The translations under genes were made by a program, and so were the position numbers. 64,000 nucleotides of DNA from Campanula takesimana (taxonomy: Eukaryota > Streptophyta > Magnoliopsida > Asterales > Campanulaceae): the NCBI GenBank assembly GCA_026119855.1, contig JAOWBW010001124.1, positions 310,001-374,000 on the forward strand, given 5' to 3'. The notes below the pieces were generated by a model. It did not search any database and was not told the origin of the DNA. It saw nothing but the letters and a program-made list of their open reading frames with translations. Below are positions 23,083 to 33,141 of this stretch, piece after piece. Within the stretch, counting starts at the first letter, position 1. Each line of letters begins with the position of its first letter.

Positions 23083-24502
23083 TCACATTGATGGGGATTG
23101 CTCCCTATTCTTTTTCCTTTTGTGCTTCCTTTCTTTGTAGTCCAACTGGAAGTCCATAACATTCAGAGAAGTCACTTGGGGGGCTCTAAGAGATAAATTG
23201 AGCGAGCTGAATGTATTCATTTTTGCATGGGATGAAGGTTTAGCTCTCATAGCAGTATCGTCTCTCAAGGGAGTACATAACTTCTGGGTATCTTGAGAAT
23301 CGGGAATAAGAACAGAATCGTTAACATTTTGAGCAATTGTAGATCCAGCCTTGGTTTTTATAGCCTTCAGAGTCTTAGATAACGCGTCATTAATGGATTG
23401 AGGCAATATAATGCCTCTCCTAGCAACCATAGATGGTTTGGTGCCATTAGTATTCACCTCCTTATTTGTAACATAAATTTCATCAGTTTGTTTGCTGCTG
23501 CCTTCAATACCACTTTTTTCTACTCCTCGTCTTTCTTTTTCCAAATCTCACGAGAATTATCATCCTTCTTATCATCACCTTTGTTGTTCTTGGTTTCATT
23601 TGATCTAGAAAGTACCTTATCAACCTTCTTAGAACCAGCTTCCTTTGTGCTTTTCTTATGTTCTGAATTTAAGATTCGACAGTTGAATTCATCATGACCC
23701 AACAATGAACAATGACTACAATACATTGGAAGTTTATCATACTCTATAGCTTGGAAAAAGCTAGGCATGCAATCACTACAATAAATATGAATCTTTTCGG
23801 GTAACCTTTTACGGAGATCAACTTGCACCAAAACTTTAGCTACACTTGGACGGGATAATTCAGCAGTGGCCTTATCAATTGACATGGGTTTGCCAAAAAT
23901 CCGAGCCAAAGAAAAAAGGAAAATCTTATTAAATAAGTGCACAGGTAGACCGGGTAAACTAACCCAAACAGGAACAATGGGAGAGTCCGTTTGTGGCTGC
24001 CAAGAAGGGGTCCAAACAGAAGTTCGCATTGGATCAACATGTGTCTCGTATCCAGATGACCAAGTTTATACTCACCTTTTAATTGAAACTGTGTGAAGGC
24101 AATCCTAGCAGCCACCATTATAGGTCTTCCATTAGTAAATTTTCCAACAAGAGTCCAAGCAAAGGGTCGAGCAAACGCATCAATCGCCTCTTTGGATAGT
24201 TTTAGGGATGGAATTCCCTTGTGAGTAACAGCAGGAATAAGAGGGATGTCATGAATGGGATGCGCATTTGGTTGAGAAACCAAGGATGCAAAGGATTTGT
24301 TCAGCGTAGGGTTGGATAGCGGCTGCGATGGAGAAGAAGAATTAGGGTTAGAGCCATGCAAAGGCGGCACTGAGTTGCTAGGGTTATCTTGAGTCGGCTT
24401 ACCAAAGACGGGGATGAGCGGATTAGGGTTAGGTATGAGGGTAGCGGATTGTAAGGGGGGAAAATCAGCCGGAGCAGCCATAGAGGGTCTGCCGGCGGCC
24501 AA
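23083..24502 (-). pseudogene. L5 ORF1 (DUF4283-like, CCHC), frameshifted
   Basis: Starts at 24502 ([16 protein letters not shown]). Asn/Pro-rich N-terminus, NKSFASLV, PSLKLSKE, then a deletion of roughly 70 bp after RHMLIQ (near 24035) shifts the frame; reading resumes with RTSVWTPSWQPQ. The CCHC knuckle (CSHCSLLGHDEFNC) and basic linker follow. A second shift lies near 23530. The C-terminal part has RRGIILPQSINDAL and LNLSLRAP (Leu replaces the conserved Pro). It stops at 23083, 56 bp before ORF2. Confidence 0.88.
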
Positions 24503-24548
24503 AAGCTAGGAAACCCTATGAGGAGACGAAACCCTAGAGAGAATCGCC

Positions 24549-26378
24549 TTGCTTCTGGTATAGGTATTGGTGCCGTCTTGATGCAAGAAGGAAGGCCTGT
24601 AGCATATTTCAGCGAGAAACTAGGTGGGGTGAGTCTCAACTACCCTACCTATGACAAAGAGTTGTACGCTTTGGTAAGAGCTTTAGAACCTTGGCAACAT
24701 TATCTATGGGCCAAAGAATTTGTGATTCACACCGACCATGAGTCTTTAAAGTTCTTAAAAGGACAGCAAAAGCTCAACAAAAGACATGCAAAATGGTTGG
24801 AATTCATTGAGTCATTTCCGTATGTCATCAAATACAAGAAAGGTAAGGAGAATATTGTTGCTGATGCTTTATCAAGGAGGTATGCCTTACTCTCTACTCT
24901 TGATGCTAAATTGCTTGGTTTTGAACAAATCAAAGATTTTTATGAAAAAGATCAAGATTTTGGTAAGATTTTTCAAGCTTGTGAAAAGGGTTGTTTTGAG
25001 AAATTTTTCAAACATGATGGATTTCTTTTCAAAGAAACAAAGCTTTACATTCCCAATTCTTCAATTAGGGAACTTTTGGTGCGTGAAGCACATGGTGGGG
25101 GACTTATGGGACATTTTGGAATTGATAAAACTTTAGCCATTTTGCAAGAGCATTTCTTTTGGCCAAAAATGAAAAGTGATGTGGTAAAGATTTGTGATAA
25201 ATGCATTGTGTGCAAGAAGGCTAAATCTAAGGTTTAACCACATGGTTTGTACACACCTCTTCCCATTCCTAATGAACCATGGGTTGATCTTTCAATGGAC
25301 TTTGTTTTGGGTTTGCCGAGAACCAAAAACAACAAAGACTCAATCTTTGTTGTTGTTGATAGGTTTTCCAAAATGGCACATTTTATAGCATGCAACAAGA
25401 CCAATGATGCTTCTCATATTGCTAACTTGTTTTTCAAAGAAATTGTCAGGTTGCATGGGATGCCAAGGACAATCGTGTCAGATCGTGACACAAAATTTTT
25501 AAGTTACTTTTGGAAAACATTGTGGGGGAAGTTGGGAACAAAATTATTGTTTTCTACAACTTGTCACCCACAAACGGATGGTCAAACTGAAGTTGTTAAT
25601 AGGACTCTTTCTGCTTTGCTTAGAACACTCATTGGCAGAAATACCAAGACGTGGGAAGATTGCCTACCCCATGTTGAGTTTGCTTATAATCGTGCAAGGC
25701 ATTCTGCTACAAAGTTTTCTCCATTTGAGATAGTTTATGGTTTTAATCCTTTAACTCCTATGGATTTAACTCCTTTACCCATGAGTGAAAGGACTAATCT
25801 TGATGGGAAAAGAAAGGCTGAATTCGTGAAGCAAATCCATGAAAAGGAAAGGCTGAATATTGAAGAAAGGACCAGAAAGTATGAAGAGAAGGCGAACAAA
25901 GGAAGACATGAGGTTATCTTTGAACCTGGTGATTGGGTTTGGTTGCATTTCAGAAAGGAGCGATTTCCAGACCAACGGAAATCAAAGTTAAAACCAAGAG
26001 GAGATGGACCATTTCAAGTGCTTGAGCGAATCAACAATAATGCTTATTGACTTGACTTGCCTAGTGAGTATAATGTGCATGATGTTTTCAATGTTGCTGA
26101 TTTGTCTCACTTTGATGCAGGTAGCGATTTGAGGACAAATCACTCTCAAGAAGAGGGGAATGATGTAAATACATTGGAGAGCTCAAGTCAAGCTAAACAA
26201 GACCCATTGCAATGGAACGTTGGACCTATTACTAGGTCAAATTCTAAAGAATTCATGAAGGCCATCAATGGATTAGTTCAAACATTTTGGATCCAAGCTC
26301 AAGATCCAACTCAAAGGAATTCACCTATTCAAGTGAATTTAATCCAAGCTGAAAGTGATGTTTGTTCCAGCCCAATAG
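24549..26378 (+). pseudogene. G1 RNase H and integrase, ending inside the 3' LTR
   Basis: Resumes after L5 with [16 protein letters not shown]. RNase H motifs [21 protein letters not shown] and VADALSRR are present, but the first catalytic Asp block is lost at the L5 junction. The integrase has an H-H-C-C zinc finger ([13 protein letters not shown]...CDKCIVCKK), then an in-frame TAA at 25235-25237, then the core with Asp in [12 protein letters not shown], Asp in SDRDTKF and Glu in QTEVVNRT. The GPY/F-type end ([15 protein letters not shown]) is followed by a TGA at about 26048. Beyond it the frame runs through FNVADLSHFDAG and into the LTR (GPITRSNSKEFMKA), ending at 26378. No chromodomain is recognisable. 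Confidence 0.88.
26148..26160 (+). other. G1 polypurine tract
   Basis: AAGAAGAGGGGAA abuts the 3' LTR and would prime second-strand synthesis. Confidence 0.85.
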
Positions 26379-26998
26379 CATAGAGCATGGAGCCCAAGGG
26401 AGTGCAACATGAAGTTTCATGGAGGAATATGTTGGCCCAATAAATAAAGACATTTTGGAGCCCAAATTGAGTCAAAAATAAGTGTTTTCAAGTCAGCCCA
26501 AAGAGAGATCCGAATTTTACAAGTCTCATGAAGATTCTAGAGGGAAGATAAGGTAGATAAATTCAACACATGCTTTTGGAAAGTTGGAAAGTCATTGGAT
26601 AACTCATTATAATAATTGTAGTCTTTATCATGTAATTAAAGCTTGTAGCTTACATCATTTATGACCTCATTTATCTAGGAATCATCACCATTCCATCCTA
26701 TAAATAGGCCATTTTTGTAGTCCATTTTGGACACACAATTCAGATTTTAATCAATTTGAGAGATTTATTCTACTCTTTGGTTCTTTGAAAAACTTAGACT
26801 TATCAAGTGTAATTTTCTATACTTGTGGCGTCTTCCTAGCTTATCAACCAACTTGGGTGTATTGGTTGTGGCGCTTCTAAACCAAGTATCCTATCTTCTT
26901 AGGTAGGGGGTGCGGTTTTACACCTACGAACGACTTTCCTTAGAACGATCCTTGGCTACAAGGTAATTCTGATCCTATTCCTTGTAGAAATCACATCA
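26161..26998 (+). repeat. G1 3' LTR
   Basis: 838 bp, TGATGTAAAT to AATCACATCA, about 98.5% identical to the 5' LTR by hand comparison. TATAAATA at 26699-26706. The start overlaps the coding end of pol. Confidence 0.95.
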
Positions 26999-27003
26999 AA
27001 TAA
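26999..27003. repeat. TSD of G1, right copy
   Basis: AATAA, identical to 14368-14372. L4 coding joins in frame when one copy is removed (MEV-I-EVN). Confidence 0.9.
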
Positions 27004-27778
27004 CCTCCATGATTCTGAAAATTGCTTGGATAACATACCAAATTTCCCACGGAATAGTGTATTTCCGGAGAAGAATAAAAGCCAAAACTTCAGAATCAGC
27101 CTCTAGCCAAACCGACTGAAAACCCATCAACCTAGATTGGGATAGACCATCAAGTGCAGCCCTAGCCTCCGCAATCATATTAGAAGCAAGACCATAGAAT
27201 CGAGCATATGCAGACACGAAGGACCCATCATACAGCCGGAAAACACCACCCCCCGATGCAATACCAGGATTACCTCTCGAGGCTCCATCTGAATTAAGCT
27301 TTACTTGACCCGTATTCGGAGAAGACCATGAGACAAGTTTAGCCCGAGAATGAGTAGGAGCAGCCTTATGAATATCGAAAAACTGAGCAAGAAACTTGTC
27401 CGAAAAACTGGGGCTGAAACTCAACTTATTTGCATGAATAATATCCACAATTTGACGTCGAATATTATGAATCACATTATTAGTTCTTGGGACGATCCCA
27501 TCAAATCTGCATTTATTATGAATTTTCCAAAGCTCCCAACAGATAAAACCAGGCAGGAGATCACTCAACCATAAAATAATTCTGCCACTTTTAACCGGTT
27601 TACTTGAGTGCCATGCAATAAGACGTTGGGAGAGGGAATTTCCCGACACTCCAAAGCCAATCATATTACCAAAAAATAGCCATACTTCCGACGCAAGATC
27701 ACCATGAATGAGGATATGTGCAATAGACTCAGAATCAGAACTAGAACAACAACGGCATTTAGAAACAATAGGGATACC
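27004..27778 (-). pseudogene. L4 ORF2 middle piece: zf-RVT end and RNase H start
   Basis: Minus-strand reading begins at about 27778 with GIPIVSKCRCC (zf-RVT Cys cluster), then MIGFGVSGNSLSQRLIAW, the hydrophobic LPGFICWELW, KCRFDGI, a linker, and the RNase H start KLNSDGASRGNPG with AEARAALDG and EADSEV. It ends at MEV at the G1 insertion. It is open over 222 codons or more. Upstream coding is missing at the L6 junction. Confidence 0.87.
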
Positions 27779-27782
27779 TTGG

Positions 27783-28769
27783 CTTGGTCACCGGCCTAGC
27801 GTCCAGAACAAGAATCTCCCATTGTTCCAGTTTGGGTGGGGTTGCCAGGATTGCCTGTGCATCTTTTCAACAAATCTTTCATATTTTCGTTGGCAAAGGC
27901 GATTGGTACTCCTTTATCTTTGGACAAAGCAACTGCTGATCTTTCTAGGCCAAGCATCGCCAAGGTATTAGTGCAAGTTGATGTTACTAAAAAATTACCT
28001 TCTGAAGTTTTTATTGATTGTGGAGATTTTATTCCAAGTTTTTATCAAAAAATTGAGTATGATAATTTACCCCGATATTGCAAGCATTGTTTTGTTCTTG
28101 GCCATGATTTTAGTTCATGTCGCCGTGCAAACCCTAATGCTGGAATGGACAAAAAGAATGGTCATGGGAAAAAGGTGAATGATCCGACTTATAAAGAGAA
28201 AGTACATGTGACTGCTGATAAGAATAACGGGGATGCCAATACTTCGGGTTCAAAGGTGAATGGTATCTCTAAGGAACCAGAAGTGATTGATGTCGTTGAT
28301 GATGATAAATCAAAAGGAAATAAGGTTTTTGTCCCAAAGATGGCTGTTCGTGGACAGCCTATTCCTGATATTGTTAACCTGGTTTTGAAGAAACCTAGTG
28401 CCGAGTCTAATAGTAACCCTCAGGTTGGTTTGGTGAATACTCTTGATACATTAAAGAATAGTGGGGTGGATGGAGATAGTGATGGTTTAGAGAAGGTTCT
28501 TGAAAAAGTGCAATTGCATAAAGAACAACATAATGGTATTGTGGTTGATGCTAATGAGGGTGTCCAGCAGGTGGATCATGTGATTCAAACCGTAAATTTA
28601 ATTGAGGGTTACACCTATCTCCTCGTGCTCCTTCTTCTACAAATTTTGTCACTGAAATGGCTGGGTCTACACCTTTTGCCAATCAATCTCGTTCGAGTGT
28701 TGACGCTGAAGGTTTTACTTTGGTAAAATCTAAGAGGCATCGAAGCAGATCTGTTTCACCCTCTCATTA
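27783..28769 (+). pseudogene. L6 ORF1, 5'-truncated
   Basis: Enters inside the DUF4283-like region (AWSPA, then TAG at the usual Trp, RPEQES). LPGLPVHLFNK, SIAKVLVQVDV, a CCHC knuckle (CKHCFVLGHDFSSC at about 28077-28118), an acidic/basic linker, VRGQPIPDIVNLVL, then a frameshift near 28605 within the LSPRAP motif. The C-terminus (AEGFTLVKSKRHRSRSVSPSH) ends at 28769, 43 bp before ORF2. Confidence 0.87.
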
Positions 28770-28812
28770 ACTCTTTGTTGAGTGCCTTTTATTTCTTTTT
28801 ATGACTTTTATA

Positions 28813-31800
28813 ATGGTAGCTCTAATTTCTTGGAGTGTGCGTGGCATTGGTAATAAAGCATCGTTCAGATGAGCTAAAAGGTTGCTGCGTTTGCATGGAG
28901 CTTCTTTTCTTGCTATCTCTGAACCAAAGGTATCTTCTTCTCAGATTATGGATGCTCAAAGAAATTTTGGTTGTACGGGTAGTGCTTTTAATTGTAATGA
29001 GAAAATTTGGTTTTTTTGGAGGAATGGTTTTGATTGTAGGGTGGTGCATGATTCTTCCCAAGCCCTTACATTGCATGTGTCCCATACTCAATGGGATACT
29101 CATATTCTCCTTACTATTGTTTATGCAAGCTGCAACAGGTTTGATAGAAGGGAATTATGGGATGACTTAATGAATCTCAGCTCTTGTCAAAATCCATGGA
29201 TGGTTATTGGTGATTTTAATTGTGTCCTTGATCAGACAGAAAAGAGGGGGTGGGAAAGCTCTTCGAGAGAGTGTTATTTCTGAATTTGTGGATATGATTC
29301 AATTCTCGGGTCTAATTGATGCTGGTTACTCCGGGAATATTTTTACATGGGTAGATAAGCCTAGAGGTAAACCTACTATCTACCAGCGTCTGGATCGTTC
29401 CCTTTATAATAGTCTTTGGGTGGATAAGTTCCATATTACTTCGGTGTCTCATATTAGTCGTACTTGCTCGGATCACAACCCCCTTGTGGTCCAAGTTAAA
29501 GTTAGTGCTGATGCTACTCGAAGTGCCTTTCGATTTCTTAATGTGTGGCTCAAACATCATACCTTTATGGAGTTGATTAAAGAGTCTTGGAATCTTCCTA
29601 TGGATGGTCGGCCTATGGTTAGCTTTGCTAAGAAATTAGCTCGTTTAAGGAAAGTGATCTCTGTATGGAACAAAGAAATTTTTGGTAGAGTAGATCAACA
29701 AGTTAGAGATGCGGAAGATGAAGTTACTTACAAAGAATTGATATTCCAATCTGATCCCACGGATAGTAATAGAGCAGCCCTCAATCTTTCTCAAGCTAAG
29801 CTCCTTTCGAAGCTCAAAATGGAAGAGGAATTCTGGTCTCAAAACGCAAATATTTCTTGGTTAAAGGATGGTGTTAGAAATACAAAGTTCTTCCATTCCT
29901 ACGTCCGTAAAAAGAGGCAAAAGCTCCATATTCACAGAATTAAAGGCAGTAATGGGCAATGGCTTTCGGGTAAGGATGACATTCAAAATGAAGCAGTTAG
30001 TTTCTTTGCGAACCAGCTGCAATCTCCGCATAATAATCCCTCTAATGATATTCTTGATGTTATTCCGAGACTCATTACTAACGAGGATAATGATATGCTT
30101 ATAGCCGCCCCTTCTATGCAAGAAATCTATGATACTGTGTGTTCTATGAATGGTCAAAGTGCAGCAGGGCCGGATGGTTTTACGGGGGAGTTCTATAAAG
30201 TCTGTTGGGATGTCATTGGTCTAGAATTTCATAGGGCCATTCTTGAATTCTTTGCTGGCTTTCCTATGCCGAGAAGTTGGTCCTCAACTACCATTGTTCT
30301 TATTCCTAAGGTGAGCGCTCCTACTACTTTTTCTGAGATGAGACCGATTAGCCTTTGCAATTTTTCAAATAAATTTATTACCAAACTTTTAACTTGTCGA
30401 TTGGATCCAATCCTTCCAAGGATTATTTCTCCGCAGCAAAGTGGTTTTGTAAAGGGTCGTGTCAGCCATGAAAATCTGTTGTTGGCTCAAGAGTTGATGC
30501 AATCTATCAAAAAAATATTTGGGGTTCGAATGTCAGTTTAAAGCTTGATATGGCTAAGGCTTACGATAGGATTTCTTGGTCTGCTCTTATTAAAGTTTTG
30601 AGGAAGTTTGGTTTTTCGGAAGTGTGGAATGATATGATTTTTCGTTGTATTTCCTCTTGCTGGTTTTCTGTTCTTGTTAATGGGGAAAGCTCGGGGTTTT
30701 TCCATTCCACTAGAGGCCTTCGTCAAGGAGATCATATCTCGCCTACCTTATTTATTATTGCAGCTGAAGTGCTGAGTAGGGGGCTGAATTTATTGCATAC
30801 GGATTTCCCTCAATATAGATACCGGGCTTATATTCATACTCCTATGATCTCTCATTTATCTTATGCGGATGATATTATTATTTTCTGCAATGGTGCTAAA
30901 GACTCATTGGAAGCTCATATGCGATGTTTACATTGGTATCAATCCTTTTCGGGGCAACTTGTTAATACCTCCAAATCGTGCTTTATCACAGGGGTTCATA
31001 ATGATGCCAAGGATGCCTCTATTTCTGAAGTCACGGGGTTCATGAAGAAAGATTTGCCTATAACTTATCTTGGATGTCCTCTTTACATTGGGAGGAAAAA
31101 GATTTCTTTATTTGATCCGGTTCTAAGGAAAATGGAAGACCGTCTAGCTTCATGGCAAGGTAAAATTTTGTCTTTTGGTGCAAAGTTAACTCTTATTCAG
31201 ACTTGTCTTCAAGCGATTCCCCTTTATTATATTTCCTTATTGGACCCTCCGAAAGGTGCTACTAATGCTATGTATAGATTAATATCTAATTTCTTTGGTG
31301 CAATGAGGATGGCCATAAGAAATGTCATTGGGTTCGTAAAGAATTGATGTTCCAGCCTATTTCGGAAGGGGGATTACGAATCTGAAAATTTGAAGACCTT
31401 TCTTTGGCTTTTTCTATGAAGCTGTGGTGGCGCTTCCGTGGTACCCAATCTTTATGGTCTGAATTTATGATGGATAAATACTGTTTTGGTACTCATCCCA
31501 TGGATGCAACTAAACCCACTTATGCGTCTCACATTTGGTCGCGAATGATACAAGCTAAATATTTTGTTGAGCCTCATATTGGTTGGCGTTTGGGGGCGGG
31601 TCTCATTTCTGTGCATGAGAGGTGGCTCGAAGGTCCCAATCTCTCTCTTCCTGGTAATCATGTGGAGATTGCTTCCCTTTTCAGTGACAACCAGATCAGA
31701 GAAAACCATGTTCAAGATCTTTATGGTAATCATCTCCTCTCTCTTATGCATGAGCAAAATATTGTGTTGTCTAATGGCCCGGATCAGATTTTTTGGCTTC

Positions 31801-32933
31801 CTTCTTCTAAGGGTCAATTCTTTATTTCTTCGGCATGGCAAATTTGTAGGATGCAAGGTACAAAAAGTTTAATTTTTGATCACTATTGGCATAAGCATAT
31901 TCCTCTCAAAGTCTCAGTCTTCTTATGGTGGTTAGTGAATAATGGTCTTCCTACGGATCTGGCGGTTCAGCAAAGGGGCATTCATCTTGTATCTTCTTGT
32001 GTTTGCTGTACTAGCCACTCTATGGAGGATATTCCTCACTTATTTGTTCATGGTTTGGTTGCCTCAGAGACGTGGCTATTCTTTGGTCAGAAGTTGGGGA
32101 TTTCGATTGCCATGTATAATGTTCGTTCTATTCTTTCGTCTTGGTGGTTTGGGAAGAACCAGCGAAAAAATTCTGGTATTTATTGGCTTTGTCGACTCCT
32201 CCCGTGTTTTATCTTTTGGGAGCTTTGGAAACATAGAAACAAGGCCAAGTTTGACAATACTCCTATGACTTCAAGGGCTGTTATTAGGGATGTTTTTTCT
32301 CATATTGTTGCTGTGGCTCGAGCCTTCAAGGTTAGCTTTCCTTATTCTGTGGACAACTATCAAGTGCTGGAACAATTTCAAATTCCTGTGTGTACTACCT
32401 CCTCCCGGCCTATGAGGTTAGTTCACTGGCATTCTCCTCTGGTTGAGCAATTTAAGTTGAACACGGATGGGGCGTCTAAAGGTAATCCGGGGCCTAGTTC
32501 AGGTGGTGGGATTTTTCGAGATAAACATGGTAACATTATTTTTGCTTTTTCAAAGTATTTTGGCTTTGGAACTAATCTCATGGCGGAAACAAAAGATGTG
32601 TTGCATGGCCTCTCTCTTGCTTTAAAGTTTGGCATCACTTCTTTATGGCTTGAGATTGATTCGGAGATTCTCCTCAAAATTCTAATTCTGGATTACCACA
32701 TACCTTGGAATATTTGCTATGAGGTTCAACATATCAAACGTTTGTTGGGTCAGTTTTTAGTTCGAATCACGCACATTCTTCGGGAAGGTAATAAAGTGGC
32801 GGATGGGATTGCTAATATAGCTGCAGTTTCGAGAAGTGACTCTGATTTTTATGATTTTCATCATCTCCCCCATGTTTGTAAAGGTGCTTATCGTTTAGAT
32901 AAAGCATCTATCCCGTATATTAGAATTCATTAG
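28813..32933 (+). pseudogene. L6 ORF2 (endonuclease, RT, zf-RVT, RNase H)
   Basis: Starts at 28813 (MVALISWSVRGIGNKA). A TGA follows after 21 codons (near 28871). Endonuclease landmarks are SEPK and VIGDFNCVLD; an extra G in a G run near 29245 shifts the frame. The frame is then open from 29250 to 30510 (AAGPDGFTGEFYKV), with another shift near 30515. YADD is at 30862-30873, then LGCPLYIGRK, and a shift near 31300-31390. The last 510 codons (31404-32933) hold zf-RVT (CVCCTS) and RNase H (KLNTDGASKGNPG, ETKDVLHG, EIDSE, REGNKVADGIAN). In the RNase H the usual AEA-A is altered to AETKD. Confidence 0.9.
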
Positions 32934-33117
32934 TTTTCTCTTGGCTAGATATACTCTTTGGCTTTTAGACACCCCTTCCTTGATTGTAGAGGAGCTTCTT
33001 GTGTAAGTACTCCCCCCTAGGTTTTTCTTCCTGGTGGTTGAGGTTGTCATGTCCCCCACCATGCTTGTATTTTTTGCTTATTAATAAAATCTAGGGAGGT
33101 ACCGTCCTCCTTTCGCC
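32934..33117 (+). other. L6 3' UTR
   Basis: Contains the family landmarks GTAGAGGAGCTT...TAAGTACTCC (first stem, loop shortened), GGTGG...CCCCCACC, AATAAAATCTAG and the terminal GGAGG / CCTCC hairpin followed by TTTCGCC and poly(A). The AATAAA may double as a polyadenylation signal. Confidence 0.75.
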
Positions 33118-33141
33118 AAAAAAAAAAAAAAAAAAAAAAAA

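Larger units (their letters stand above)
18574..24548 (-). mobile_element. L5: full-length minus-strand LINE in G1
   Basis: A T tract at 18574-18585, then the reverse complement of the LINE 3' terminus. The 3' UTR runs to 18822, with ORF2, ORF1 and a 5' end near 24545. No TSD is visible. G1 resumes at about 24549, and about a dozen codons between LTLP and the RNase H ASGIG segment are missing, so insertion went with a short target deletion. It carries a SINE in ORF2. Subfamily as L1 and L3. Confidence 0.9.
14373..26998 (+). mobile_element. G1: complete Ty3/gypsy LTR retrotransposon in L4
   Basis: Two LTRs of 837 and 838 bp with TG...CA ends, flanked by AATAA at 14368-14372 and 26999-27003. 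Internal order is primer-binding site, leader, gag, protease, RT, RNase H, integrase, polypurine tract, the order that defines Ty3/gypsy. L5 (18574-24548) splits it inside RNase H. My hand comparison of the LTRs finds about 13 substitutions and one indel (about 1.5%). With a commonly used grass rate this would be well under one million years, but no rate is known for this species. Confidence 0.95.
27779..33141 (+). mobile_element. L6: 5'-truncated plus-strand LINE in L4
   Basis: About 5.3 kb: ORF1 from the middle of the DUF4283-like region, whole ORF2, 3' UTR and a 24 bp poly(A) at 33118-33141. No TSD. The junction at 27775-27780 has microhomology (ACCTT fits both sides). About 98 codons of L4 are missing between the flanks. 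Subfamily with L7, L8 and L10 (GTHPMDA, EGGLGLRRFED type). Confidence 0.9.
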
